Source: Microbacterium sp. LWO12-1.2
Lineage (GTDB): Bacteria > Actinomycetota > Actinomycetes > Actinomycetales > Microbacteriaceae
Length of the DNA: 64,000 bases
Reading direction: 5' to 3'
NCBI RefSeq assembly: GCF_040675875.1
Contig: NZ_JBEGII010000001.1
Span: 1,178,001 to 1,242,000 of the forward strand
In this document: positions 49,499 through 58,392 of the stretch, in pieces
How positions within the stretch are numbered: the first letter of the stretch is position 1
How the letters are laid out: each line of letters opens with the position of its first letter
Made by a program: the position numbers and the translations under genes
The notes under the pieces: model-generated
What the model was told of the DNA's origin: nothing
The model's database searches: none
Seen by the model: only the letters and a program-made list of their open reading frames with translations

Positions 49499-50478
49499 TG
49501 GCCCAGCCGAAGCCTCTGCTCGCAGCCGATCGCGTCCGCCTCTACCTCACGCTCGTTCCCTACCTGCTCGAGCATGGCCAGGTCTCCCTCGCGGAGGCCG
49601 CTGCGGAGTTCGGCGTCTCGCCACGCGAGATGCGTGCCATGGTCGAGAAGCTCACCGTGATCGGCCTTCCGGGAGAGTCCGGGTTCTGGCAGCAGCCGCA
49701 GGAGATGTTCGACATCAACTGGGACCTGTTGGACCAGGAGGATGTCATCGAGATCACCAATGACGTCGCGCTGCGTCGAGTGCCACGGTTCACCGCCCGC
49801 GAGGCCGCGGCGTTGCTGGCCGGACTGCAGATGGTGGCCGCTGTGCCCGCGGTGTCGGACTCTGGACTGGTCGCCGGTCTGATCTCCAAGCTCTCCCGCG
49901 GTGCGGCCGATGCGCCGGCCGATGTCGTGGTCGCCCCCGGCGCTGTCGACGTGGTCCGCGAGGCCGTGTCGCGCGGGGTGCAGGAGGGACGAGCCGTCTC
50001 GTTCACCTACCAGGCGCCGGATGCCGAGCCCACCACCCGGACCGTCGATCCCGTGCAGATCCTCATCACCAATGCGCAGTGGTATCTGCAGGGCTGGTGC
50101 CATCTGCGTCAGGCGATGCGCACGTTCCATCTCGACCGGGTGAGCGATCCGCACCTCACGGACATCCCGATAACGCATGCGGGAGAGCACGTGCCAGAAG
50201 CATTCGCGAGCCTCGATGACGAGCGCGAGGTCACCGTTCGACTGCCCGAACGGCTCGCGCCGCTGCTCGGGGACTTCCTCACCGCAGCGAACCATGAGAC
50301 CCAGGCCGGTGCCCTGACCGCCCGACTGCACCTCGCGGATCCCCGCGGGATCAAGCGTCTCGCGGCGCGATTCGGCGGACGCATGGAAGTGCTGGATCCG
50401 CCGATCGCACGCAACGCTGCGCGGGAGTGGGCGGCATCCGGACTCGCGCTCTATCGCCAGCCCGATACGAACGATTGA
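49495..50478 (+). CDS. pafC: WYL-domain transcriptional activator PafC
   Basis: 327 residues with the same order as PafB: winged helix (GQVSLAEAAAEFGVSPREMRAMVEKL), WYL domain (AVSFTYQAPDAEPTTRTVDPVQILITNAQWYLQGW) and WCX region. It forms the heterodimer partner of PafB. Start ATG 49495, or ATG 49498 one codon later; the PafB stop overlaps both. Lies directly before tatA, as in mycobacteria. Confidence 0.9.
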   Translation: MMAQPKPLLAADRVRLYLTLVPYLLEHGQVSLAEAAAEFGVSPREMRAMVEKLTVIGLPGESGFWQQPQEMFDINWDLLDQEDVIEITNDVALRRVPRFTAREAAALLAGLQMVAAVPAVSDSGLVAGLISKLSRGAADAPADVVVAPGAVDVVREAVSRGVQEGRAVSFTYQAPDAEPTTRTVDPVQILITNAQWYLQGWCHLRQAMRTFHLDRVSDPHLTDIPITHAGEHVPEAFASLDDEREVTVRLPERLAPLLGDFLTAANHETQAGALTARLHLADPRGIKRLAARFGGRMEVLDPPIARNAAREWAASGLALYRQPDTND

Positions 50479-50523
50479 TCTGTAGACTGATACGAATCGC
50501 CCACCGACGACGGGATAATTCAC

Positions 50524-50760
50524 ATGTTCGCTGGAATGCAAGGCTGGCACCTGCTGATCGTGCTCGCTGTCATCCTTCTCCTGTTCGGGGCAGCGAAGCT
50601 CCCGGCGCTCGCGAAGAGCATGGGCCAGTCGGCTCGCGTCTTCAAGGGCGAGATGAAGGCCATGAAGGAAGAAGACGCTGACCGCACGGACAGTGTCGCT
50701 GTCGAGCCCACCACGGTGAAGGACTCGGGAACCACCCCTGAGACCCCGCCCCGGGCCTGA
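50524..50760 (+). CDS. tatA: twin-arginine translocase subunit TatA
   Basis: 78 residues: one N-terminal membrane helix (WHLLIVLAVILLLFGAAKLPAL) with the conserved FG hinge, an amphipathic helix (AKSMGQSARVFKGEMKAMKEE) and a polar tail. It forms the pore with TatC for export of folded proteins such as the SRRSMI protein at 20864. TAGACT at about 50492 and GATAAT at 50514 are promoter candidates. Confidence 0.95.
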   Translation: MFAGMQGWHLLIVLAVILLLFGAAKLPALAKSMGQSARVFKGEMKAMKEEDADRTDSVAVEPTTVKDSGTTPETPPRA

Positions 50761-50766
50761 CCGCCC

Positions 50767-51576
50767 GTGGTAGCCATCGAGCCGACCCGGGAGACGAAGG
50801 CGGGTCGGGATCGGCGGATGTCGCTGGGCGCGCATCTCGTCGAGCTTCGCAAGCGCTTGATGTTCGCTGCATTGGCGCTACTGGTCGGAATGGTCGTCGC
50901 GTTCATCATCGCCGATCCGGTCATCCACCTCATCACGGAACCCATCCGCATCATCACGGAGAAGCGCGGTGATCAGTTCAGCGCGCTGAACTTCGGCACG
51001 ATCACCTCTGCGTTCGACATGCGGATGCGCATCGCGTTCTCCATCGGACTCTTCCTCTCGGCCCCGGTGTGGCTCTGGCAGGTCTGGGCGTTCATCATGC
51101 CCGGTCTCACCCGCAAGGAGATCAGGTACACGATCGGCTTCGTCGCCGCCGCTGTGCCCCTCTTCTTCGCCGGCTGCTACCTCGGCATCATGATCATGCC
51201 GCACGTCATCGAACTCATGTGGAGCTTCACTCCTGAAGGAGGCACGAACTTCTATCAGGCACAGGAGTACTACGACTTCATCTTCAAGCTGATGATCGTG
51301 ATCGGTATCTCGTTCGTGCTCCCCGTCTTCCTCGTGGCGCTCAATCTGGCCGGCATCATGTCCGGGCGGGCCATCCTCAAGGGCTGGCGGGTCGCCATCG
51401 TGATCGCGACGGTTTTCGCCGCACTCGCGACGCCCGCGGCCGACGTCGTCAGCATGCTGATGCTCGCGGGCATCCTGATCGTGCTCTTCTTCGCGGCGGC
51501 AGGACTCTCCCTCATCTTCGACCGGCGTAAGCGCAAGCGGGATGCCGCCAGCGGGATTCTGCCTGACCCCGTATGA
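50767..51576 (+). CDS. tatC: twin-arginine translocase subunit TatC
   Basis: 269 residues with six membrane helices. MSLGAHLVELRKRLMFA is the signal-recognising N-terminal block; FSIGLFLSAPVWLWQVWAFIMPGLTRKE is typical. GTG 50767 is 6 bp after tatA; ATG 50818 would start at the MSLGAHL block and is possible. It is the receptor for Tat signal peptides. The stop overlaps the helY start. Confidence 0.95.
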   Translation: MVAIEPTRETKAGRDRRMSLGAHLVELRKRLMFAALALLVGMVVAFIIADPVIHLITEPIRIITEKRGDQFSALNFGTITSAFDMRMRIAFSIGLFLSAPVWLWQVWAFIMPGLTRKEIRYTIGFVAAAVPLFFAGCYLGIMIMPHVIELMWSFTPEGGTNFYQAQEYYDFIFKLMIVIGISFVLPVFLVALNLAGIMSGRAILKGWRVAIVIATVFAALATPAADVVSMLMLAGILIVLFFAAAGLSLIFDRRKRKRDAASGILPDPV

Positions 51577-54047
51577 GCTCACCCTCGGAACGGTACGCCG
51601 CAGCGCGCGAAGCGGCGGACAATCCTGAGACGGTGGCGTTCGCGGCGCGACAGAAGTTCGAGCTCGACCCCTTCCAGGTGGCTGGTTGCCATGCGTTGGA
51701 GCGCGGACGCAGCGTTCTGGTCGCCGCGCCGACCGGGGCAGGCAAGACGATCGTCGGCGAGTTCGCGATCCATCTCGCCATGCAGACGCCGAATCAGAAG
51801 GCGTTCTACACGACGCCGATGAAGGCACTCTCGAATCAGAAGTTCCGTGAACTCGTCGAGGTCTACGGTGCCGAGAACGTCGGGCTGCTCACGGGTGACA
51901 CCAACATCAACGGCAACGCACGCATCGTGGTGATGACCACCGAGGTGCTGCGCAACATGATCTACGCCGATTCCGCGGCACTTCGGGACCTGCGCTATGT
52001 CGTGATGGACGAGGTGCATTACCTCGCCGATCGCTTCCGCGGTGCCGTGTGGGAAGAAGTCATCATCCACCTGCCACAGCACGTGCGGCTGGTCTCGCTG
52101 AGCGCCACGGTCTCGAATGCCGAGGAGTTCGGCGACTGGCTCGACACAGTGCGAGGCGACACCGAGGTGATCGTCTCCGAGATCCGCCCGGTGCCTCTGG
52201 AGCAGCATGTGCTCGTGCGCGATGACCTGCTTCCCCTCTTCGACGACAGGGCAGGCATCGCGACCGCTCAGGTGAACCAGGAGCTGATGCGCATCAGGTC
52301 CTTCACCGGCTCGCACTACGAGAACAACCGGCGAGCACAGTCGTATGTAAGCGATCGTCATGCCGGTCGGCAGGCCAAACGTCCGGAGCGCGGAGGGCGA
52401 CGGCCCGTGCGTTCCGCGAACGTGCGGCGGATCGAGCGCATGGACCGCCCGGACGTCGTGCGCCTGCTCGAGCGCGCCAACCTGCTCCCGGCGATCTTCT
52501 TCATCTTCAGCCGGGTCGGGTGCGATGCCGCCGTGCAGCAGGTGCGACGCTCCGGCATCCGGCTCACGACCACGGAGGAGCGTGCGGAGATCCGTGCCCT
52601 CGTGGAGGAGCGCACGCGCACCCTGCAGGAGGAGGATCTGGGCGTCCTCGGTTACTGGGACTGGCTCGACAACCTCGAGCGTGGTGTCGCCGCGCACCAT
52701 GCCGGACTGCTTCCAGCCTTCAAGGAGGTCGTCGAGGAACTCTTCCGACGCAAACTCGTGAAGGCGGTCTTCGCGACGGAGACACTCGCTCTCGGCATCA
52801 ACATGCCGGCGCGGACCGTCGTGCTCGAGAAGATGGAGAAGTTCAACGGCGAGGCACGCGTCGCGATCACCTCGGGCGAGTACACGCAGCTGACCGGCCG
52901 CGCCGGACGCCGCGGGATCGACGTCGAGGGACACGCGGTCGTGCAGTGGACCGAGGGGATGGATCCGCAGGCCGTCGCCGCGCTCGCGTCTCGACGGACC
53001 TATCCGCTGAACTCCAGCTTCCGGCCGACGTACAACATGGCCGTCAACCTGATCGATCTGTTCGGGAAGCCTCGCGCGCGACAGGTTCTCGAATCCTCAT
53101 TCGCGCAGTTCCAGGCCGACCGCTCCGTCGTGGGCCTCGCGAGGCAGGTTCGCGAAGCAGAGGGCTCGCTGGCCGGCTATGAGAAGTCCATGGCCTGCGA
53201 GCACGGAGATTTCCCCGAGTACGCAGCCATCAGACGCGAGCTGAGTGATCTGGAGAAGAAGAACAGACAAGACTCCCAGGCTCCTCGGGCCTCCCGGGAG
53301 AAGCGGATGAAACGGATCCAGTCGCTGCGCACGAGCATGCAGCGCCACCCCTGCCACCGGTGCCCCGATCGCGAGTCGCATGCTCGGTGGGCGGAGCGGT
53401 ACTGGAAGCTCAAGCGGCAGACCGACCGCATCCGTCGGCAGATCGAGACCCGCACCGGCACCGTTGCACGCGTCTTCGACCGGGTTGTGGAGGTGCTCGA
53501 GACTCTCGACTATCTCGGTGAGGAAGACGGCAGGACCGTTCTCACGGAAGACGGCCGCACGATGCGTCGCATCTATGGCGACCGCGACCTTCTCGTGGCC
53601 GAGTCACTGCGCCAGAACCTGTGGAAGGGTCTCGACGCGCCCTCGCTCGCGGCGATGGCCTGCTGCCTGGTCTATGAGCCGCGCAGAGACGAGGCCAACT
53701 CGGGGGAGCGAGGGTTGCCCCGAGGTTCGTTCCGGGCCGCCTACGAGAAGACGACCACGTTGTGGGCGGAGCTGGACGACCTGGAGAAGGACCACCATCT
53801 GCCGGGGACGGAGCCGCTCGCAGCCGGTCTGGCAGGTCCCATGCACGCCTGGGCGCGCGGAGGAATGCTCGACCAGGTGCTGGTCGATGCGGACATGTCC
53901 GCGGGTGATTTCGTGAGGTGGGCGAAGCAGACCATCGATCTGCTCGATCAGCTGTCGATCGTGGCCGAGGACGGTGCCCTCGCCCGCACGGCACGCCTGG
54001 CGCTCGACGGTGTCCGTCGTGGCATCGTCGCCTATTCCTCGATGTGA
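51573..54047 (+). CDS. helY: Ski2/Mtr4-like helicase HelY
   Basis: 824 residues. Superfamily 2 RNA/DNA helicase: VLVAAPTGAGKTIVGEFAIHLAM (Walker A), YTTPMKALSNQKF, VVMDEVHYLADRFRG (DEVH), SLSATVSN, then AVFATETLALGINMPARTVVLE and QLTGRAGRRGID, with a C-terminal DSHCT-type helical domain. A basic/Cys segment (RHPCHRCPDRESHARW, about residue 590) is present. tatC-helY adjacency is shared with mycobacteria. ATG overlaps the tatC stop. Confidence 0.93.
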   Translation: MSSPSERYAAAREAADNPETVAFAARQKFELDPFQVAGCHALERGRSVLVAAPTGAGKTIVGEFAIHLAMQTPNQKAFYTTPMKALSNQKFRELVEVYGAENVGLLTGDTNINGNARIVVMTTEVLRNMIYADSAALRDLRYVVMDEVHYLADRFRGAVWEEVIIHLPQHVRLVSLSATVSNAEEFGDWLDTVRGDTEVIVSEIRPVPLEQHVLVRDDLLPLFDDRAGIATAQVNQELMRIRSFTGSHYENNRRAQSYVSDRHAGRQAKRPERGGRRPVRSANVRRIERMDRPDVVRLLERANLLPAIFFIFSRVGCDAAVQQVRRSGIRLTTTEERAEIRALVEERTRTLQEEDLGVLGYWDWLDNLERGVAAHHAGLLPAFKEVVEELFRRKLVKAVFATETLALGINMPARTVVLEKMEKFNGEARVAITSGEYTQLTGRAGRRGIDVEGHAVVQWTEGMDPQAVAALASRRTYPLNSSFRPTYNMAVNLIDLFGKPRARQVLESSFAQFQADRSVVGLARQVREAEGSLAGYEKSMACEHGDFPEYAAIRRELSDLEKKNRQDSQAPRASREKRMKRIQSLRTSMQRHPCHRCPDRESHARWAERYWKLKRQTDRIRRQIETRTGTVARVFDRVVEVLETLDYLGEEDGRTVLTEDGRTMRRIYGDRDLLVAESLRQNLWKGLDAPSLAAMACCLVYEPRRDEANSGERGLPRGSFRAAYEKTTTLWAELDDLEKDHHLPGTEPLAAGLAGPMHAWARGGMLDQVLVDADMSAGDFVRWAKQTIDLLDQLSIVAEDGALARTARLALDGVRRGIVAYSSM

Positions 54048-54058
54048 GAATAGGAGGG

Positions 54059-55582
54059 ATGTCCGAGTCCCGCGCGCTCCCGCGCCCCCTTCTGCCGCTG
54101 TGGGCAGCCGTGATCGCCGCCGCGCTCTCCGGCTTGCTGATGTACCTTGCGTACCCGGGGGCGGCGGTGTGGATCTTCGCCTTCCCGGCGACCGCGCTGT
54201 TGTTGCTCGCGCTGATCGGCCGACGGTTCGGGGGAGCGCTCCTGGTCGGGCTGGTGTATGGCATCCTCTTCTTCGCGCTGCTGGTGTCCTGGACCTCGCG
54301 CTACCTGGGCCCGGTGCCATGGGCAGCGCTCAGCGTCCTGGAAGGCGCCCTCACCGCATTCGCGCTCGTGCCGATCGCCTTGGCCTACCGCTGGCTGCCT
54401 CGCGCGTTCCCCGGCACCGCAGGGCGCCTCCTGCTGCTGCCGACCGTCGTGGCGGCGCTGTGGGTCGGTCGAGAGCTGTTCGTCGGCTCCTGGCCCTACG
54501 GAGGCTTCCCCTGGGCGCGCATCGGCATGAGCCAGGCGCAGAGCCCGCTGGCGCCGGTGTCGTCATGGCTCGGTGTCAGCGGGCTCGGCTTCCTGATGGT
54601 GCTCCTGGTCGCGATCGCGATCGAGGTCGCACGGCTGCGCCTCTGGCGGCGCCCGCTCCCGCTGCTCGTCCCCGCCGCTCTGGTCGCCGTCCTGGTGCTG
54701 ACTCCTGCGTTCCCGACCGCGGTCTCCGGCTCGATGCGTATCGCGGCCGTGCAGGGCAACGGACCCACCGGCTACTTCGATGAGCGGCCCCCCTTCTCGG
54801 TGATCGACGCACAGACGGATGCCACCGAGCCGCTGTACGGGGAAGATGTGGATCTGCTCGTGTGGCCGGAGGGATCACTCGACACCGATCCGTTCCAGAA
54901 CGAGACGTTGGCCAGACGCATGACGCTCATCACCACGCGGATCGATGCCCCACTGCTGGCGAACGCCGCCACGGGACGGGGCGGCCGCTACTACAACACC
55001 TCGATGCTGTGGACAGATGCCGGGGGAGCCACTCAGCTCCACGACAAGCGGCATCCCGTGCCGTTCGGGGAGTACGTGCCGGACCGGCCGTTCTTCAACG
55101 CGCTCGCGCCCGATCTGATCGGGCTCATCCAACGCGAGTACACGCCCGGTGAGAACCCACCGGTCATCGACATCGAGGGTGTCGGGGTCGGGCTCGCGAT
55201 CTGCTTCGACGTGATCTACGACGACGTCATCACCGAGAGCATGAACGCGGGCGCGCAGGTGCTTGTCTTCCAGACGAACAATGCCGACTTCCGCGGCACC
55301 GACGAGAACCTGCAACAGCTGGCCTTCGCGCGCATGAGGGCGATCGAGACGGGACGCAGCGTGGTCAACGTGTCGACGGTCGGCACGAGCCAGATCATCC
55401 GGCCGGACGGCACGACTGTCACGAGCCTGGATGCAGGAGAGGCCGGGGCGATGCTCGAGGATGTCGAGCTCCGCTCCGGCCTCACGGCTGGTGTCGTGCT
55501 GGGCCCCTGGGTGCAGCAGCTGCTGCTCTGGGGCGGGCTGGGCGCCCTCCTCATCGGATGGTGGCGCGCCCGGACGCGTTAG
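54059..55582 (+). CDS. lnt: apolipoprotein N-acyltransferase
   Basis: 507 residues. About seven membrane helices in the N-terminal ~220 residues, then a nitrilase-like periplasm-side domain with the Glu-Lys-Cys triad in LLVWPEGSLD, LHDKRHPVPFGEYVP and GLAICFDVIYDD, and a last helix near the C-terminus. It adds the third acyl chain to lipoproteins, several of which are in this window. AGGAGGG sits only 1-2 nt before the ATG, too close for normal use; GAGAAT ending 7 nt upstream suggests a leaderless start. It overlaps rbpA by 4 bp at the 3' end. Confidence 0.93.
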   Translation: MSESRALPRPLLPLWAAVIAAALSGLLMYLAYPGAAVWIFAFPATALLLLALIGRRFGGALLVGLVYGILFFALLVSWTSRYLGPVPWAALSVLEGALTAFALVPIALAYRWLPRAFPGTAGRLLLLPTVVAALWVGRELFVGSWPYGGFPWARIGMSQAQSPLAPVSSWLGVSGLGFLMVLLVAIAIEVARLRLWRRPLPLLVPAALVAVLVLTPAFPTAVSGSMRIAAVQGNGPTGYFDERPPFSVIDAQTDATEPLYGEDVDLLVWPEGSLDTDPFQNETLARRMTLITTRIDAPLLANAATGRGGRYYNTSMLWTDAGGATQLHDKRHPVPFGEYVPDRPFFNALAPDLIGLIQREYTPGENPPVIDIEGVGVGLAICFDVIYDDVITESMNAGAQVLVFQTNNADFRGTDENLQQLAFARMRAIETGRSVVNVSTVGTSQIIRPDGTTVTSLDAGEAGAMLEDVELRSGLTAGVVLGPWVQQLLLWGGLGALLIGWWRARTR

Positions 55583-55962
55583 GCGCCGATCTTCTCCCTG
55601 GTCGGGTCCTCGCCGGCGCCGCGGCGGGCTCGGATAAACGCGAGGCGCTCTTCCAGGAGCTCTTCGAGCTCGGCACGGGTGCGACGCTCCAGGAGCATGT
55701 CCCAGTGCGTACGTGCGGCTTTCTCATCCGTGACCTCGAGGGTCACGGCATGGCCGTCGATGTTCAGTCGGGCGTCGGCTCCGCAGGACCGGCATTCCCA
55801 GGTCTGGGGCGGCTCCGCGTCTGCCGAGAACATCAGGTTGGTCACGTGACCGCATGTGTCACAGGTGTAAGTGGTCTCGCGGCGCTCCATGAAAACGACG
55901 CCCTCTTCGCTCTGTAGGCTCTGGGCGCCGAGTCGGATGCCGCGCAGGCTGCGATCTGCCAT
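55579..55962 (-). CDS. rbpA: RNA polymerase-binding protein RbpA
   Basis: 127 residues, actinobacteria-specific activator of RNA polymerase with the housekeeping sigma factor. N-terminal tail, then a zinc core with C34, C37, C57 and C60 (YTCDTCGH...WECRSCGA), a basic linker and the sigma-interacting helix RRTRAELEELLEERLAFIRARRG. The Shine-Dalgarno GAGAGGA precedes the ATG. Convergent with lnt; the two stops overlap. Confidence 0.96.
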   Translation of the reverse strand: MADRSLRGIRLGAQSLQSEEGVVFMERRETTYTCDTCGHVTNLMFSADAEPPQTWECRSCGADARLNIDGHAVTLEVTDEKAARTHWDMLLERRTRAELEELLEERLAFIRARRGAGEDPTREKIGA

Positions 55963-55991
55963 TTTGTGGTCCTCTCGTCGCTGTCAGGTAT

Positions 55992-56017
55992 AACGCTCCA
56001 GCCTGTGCGCTTCATCC
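55992..56017 (-). promoter_or_regulatory. possible rbpA promoter (TATACC; weak sigma-R-like match)
   Basis: On the minus strand GTTATACC lies about 26-33 bp before the rbpA ATG and may serve as a -10. GGATG, then 18 nt, then GTT partly matches the redox-sigma layout GGAAT-N18-GTT reported for rbpA in Streptomyces, but two of five -35 bases differ. Confidence 0.3.
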
Positions 56018-56067
56018 ACGTCCCCGCAATCTCGGCGGGATTCACAGCGGAATCCCAGCGCGGGGAG

Positions 56068-56862
56068 TTATGAGCGGCGTGGCGGATCCTGACGGGAGAG
56101 TGTGCTGATCGCGACGTCGGAGCGGTCCGAGACGATCCCGTCCACGCCCGCATCGACGAGTCTCTGCATCGTGGCTTCGTCGTTAATCGTCCAGACATGA
56201 ACCTCCACGCCCTGCCGGTGTGCGGCACGCACGAGCGAGGGAGTGAGGATGCGCAGGGCGCCGTGCCTCTCCGGGATCTGCAGCGCGTCGACGTCACGCA
56301 GCGCGGTGGCGGGGGAGAGGCGCACGGCGGAGAGTCCGCGCACGGAGGCGATCGTCCTGCTGCCTGCGGACGTCGCCGGGCGGAGGGACGCTCCCGCGCG
56401 CAGCACTGACGCGATCGTGGCGCGGCGCCGGACGTCGGAGAAGCTGGTGACGAGCACCCGATGCGTGTGGTCGACGAGGACGGGTCCGAGCGGGGCGACC
56501 GCCGCATCTGTCTTCACGTCGATGTTGAAGCGGGCCTCCGGAAACAGCTGCAGCGCCTCCGCGACCGTCAGTAGCCCTCCGTGGTAAGCGAACAGCTTCT
56601 CGAGTTCCCGCGTGCGCACCTCGCGGACGGGGCGCGGGTCGCCAGTCAGGCGTTCGAGAGTCGCGTCATGGAAGAGCACCACGTCGCCGTCGGCGCTGAC
56701 CTGACAGTCGGTCTCGATGAAGTCCGCTCCGGCGGCATGGGCAGCGGCGAAGGCAGCGGCGGAGTTCTCCCAGACGCCGGAGTCCTCGCCCGCCGCGGTC
56801 ACGAGGCCGCGGTGAGCGAGGACTCGGGGGTACCGTGCCTTCTCGAAGTACGGGTGGGTCAC
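56068..56862 (-). CDS. glycerophosphodiester phosphodiesterase
   Basis: 264 residues. LAHRGLVTAAGEDSGVWENS holds the catalytic His and Glu, FIETDCQVSADGDVVLFHDATLERLTG the metal-binding Glu/Asp and second His. No signal peptide, so it is cytosolic. It cleaves glycerophosphodiesters to glycerol-3-phosphate plus alcohol. GTG 56862 overlaps the SPFH gene stop (GTGA). A 7-bp inverted repeat at 56037-56056 follows its stop and may be a weak terminator. Confidence 0.9.
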   Translation of the reverse strand: MTHPYFEKARYPRVLAHRGLVTAAGEDSGVWENSAAAFAAAHAAGADFIETDCQVSADGDVVLFHDATLERLTGDPRPVREVRTRELEKLFAYHGGLLTVAEALQLFPEARFNIDVKTDAAVAPLGPVLVDHTHRVLVTSFSDVRRRATIASVLRAGASLRPATSAGSRTIASVRGLSAVRLSPATALRDVDALQIPERHGALRILTPSLVRAAHRQGVEVHVWTINDEATMQRLVDAGVDGIVSDRSDVAISTLSRQDPPRRS

Positions 56863-57788
56863 ACGCCGGGAGGGGTGTTCGTCGGACCCTGCCCTGGCTT
56901 CGGGGTGAAGGCGCTCCCGATTCCCTTCAGCGCCTCGGTCAGCTCGCTCGGGATGATCCAGAGCTTGTTCGACTGGCCTTCGCTGATCTTCGGCAGCATC
57001 TGCAGGTACTGGTAGGCGAGCAGCTTGTCATCGGGTGCACCCTGGTGGATCGCGCTGAAGACGTTCTGGATCGCCTCGGCCTCACCCTGCGCACGCAGCA
57101 CCGCCGCCTGCTTGTCTCCTTCGGCACGCAGGATCTCGGCCTGGCGGGACCCCTCGGCCTCGAGGATCGCGGACTGCTTCGTGCCCTCGGCGGTCAGGAT
57201 CGCCGCACGACGGTCACGCTCAGCGCGCATCTGCTTCTCCATCGAGTCCTGGATGGAGATGGGCGGGTCGATGGCCTTCAGCTCGACACGTCCGACGCGG
57301 ATTCCCCACTTGCCGGTGGCCTCATCGAGCACCACGCGGAGCTGGCCGTTGATGTTGTCACGGCTCGTCAGAGCCTCCTCGAGATTCAGACCACCGACGA
57401 CGTTACGCAGAGTGGTGGTCGTGAGCTGCTCGACGGCACCCAGGTAGTTGGCGATCTCGTAGGTGGCGGCGCGCGCATCGGTCACCTGGAAGTAGACGAC
57501 CGTGTCGATCGAGACCACGAGGTTGTCCTCGGTGATCACCGGCTGCGGGGGGAAGGACACGACCTGCTCGCGCATGTCGATCAGCGGCCGGAGGCGGTCG
57601 ATGAACGGCACCAGGATGTTCAGTCCCGGCATGAGGGTCTTGTGATATCGGCCGAGACGCTCCACCACACCGGCCGTGGCCTGCGGGATGATGCGGATGG
57701 CGCGCGCGAGGGTGACCACCACGAAGATGAGTACCGCGATCGCGAGGATCCAGCCGATGGCGGTGGGGATGAACGAAGAGTCGTTCAC
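56859..57788 (-). CDS. SPFH/band-7 membrane protein (stomatin-like)
   Basis: 309 residues: one N-terminal membrane helix (about residues 10-30), a band-7 domain starting IRIIPQATAGVVERLGRYHKTLMPGLNILVPFID, and a long Ala/Glu-rich coiled coil with repeats of (A)EG-x-(K/R)QA. The C-terminus is Pro/Gly-rich. It forms membrane-microdomain scaffolds (QmcA/stomatin type). GTG start with AGGAG 6 nt upstream. It forms an operon with the NfeD-like gene 9 bp before it, the usual pairing. Confidence 0.93.
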   Translation of the reverse strand: MNDSSFIPTAIGWILAIAVLIFVVVTLARAIRIIPQATAGVVERLGRYHKTLMPGLNILVPFIDRLRPLIDMREQVVSFPPQPVITEDNLVVSIDTVVYFQVTDARAATYEIANYLGAVEQLTTTTLRNVVGGLNLEEALTSRDNINGQLRVVLDEATGKWGIRVGRVELKAIDPPISIQDSMEKQMRAERDRRAAILTAEGTKQSAILEAEGSRQAEILRAEGDKQAAVLRAQGEAEAIQNVFSAIHQGAPDDKLLAYQYLQMLPKISEGQSNKLWIIPSELTEALKGIGSAFTPKPGQGPTNTPPGV

Positions 57789-57797
57789 GGAGTTCTC

Positions 57798-58271
57798 CTA
57801 GTCGTTGACGGGTCGGACGATGGCGGTCGCGCCGTTGATCGCGGTGATGGCGATCGGAGATCCCTGCGGGATCGGAACGGCGGTGGCGGTTCGAGCGGTC
57901 CAGGTGTCGCCGTTGCTCAGCTTCACCTGGCCGGAGATCTGGGTGATGTTATGCAGCGCGATTCCACGCAGATCGATCAGTGCGTCGACGTTCGATTTCG
58001 TCGGGTCCTCGCCGCGGCGGAGCCGCTTGAGCAGCGGTGGGCGCAGGAACAGGATGAAGATGGCGGCTGCGGCGGCGGCGATGATCACCTGGGCCCAGAC
58101 AGGAATGCCGACCAGGTCGGTCACCAGGCCGATGGCGCTGCCGAAGCTCAGCATCAGGAAGGTGAAATCCAACGTCAGCATCTCGATCACGAGGAAGACG
58201 GCGATCAGGATCAGCCAGCCGATCCATGCCCATTGGTCGATGAACTGTACGAATGTCGCGAAGTTGTCCAT
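57798..58271 (-). CDS. NfeD-family membrane protein
   Basis: 157 residues. Three membrane helices (about residues 15-35, 38-60, 62-80) followed by an OB-fold NfeD domain (ALIDLRGIALHNITQISGQVKLSNGDTWTART). NfeD proteins are companions of SPFH proteins and are thought to stabilise or regulate their assemblies. AAGGAGG is 5-6 nt before the ATG. First gene of the NfeD-SPFH-GDPD operon. Confidence 0.93.
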   Translation of the reverse strand: MDNFATFVQFIDQWAWIGWLILIAVFLVIEMLTLDFTFLMLSFGSAIGLVTDLVGIPVWAQVIIAAAAAAIFILFLRPPLLKRLRRGEDPTKSNVDALIDLRGIALHNITQISGQVKLSNGDTWTARTATAVPIPQGSPIAITAINGATAIVRPVND

Positions 58272-58392
58272 GCGGCCTCCTTTGCGGTCAACCTATCACG
58301 TGCCCTTGGGCCGACCCGGGCCTCGGAGGACGGTCTTGGTAGTCTGAGAACGCCGCGTGATCGCGGCGTTTCACGCATCAAGAGGAGTCACC

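Noticed and set aside
44946..55962. Active proteasome locus because of PAC2 and pafBC
   Set aside because: No prcA, prcB, pup, dop, mpa or pafA between trmI and pafB; the remaining genes have other known or unknown roles.
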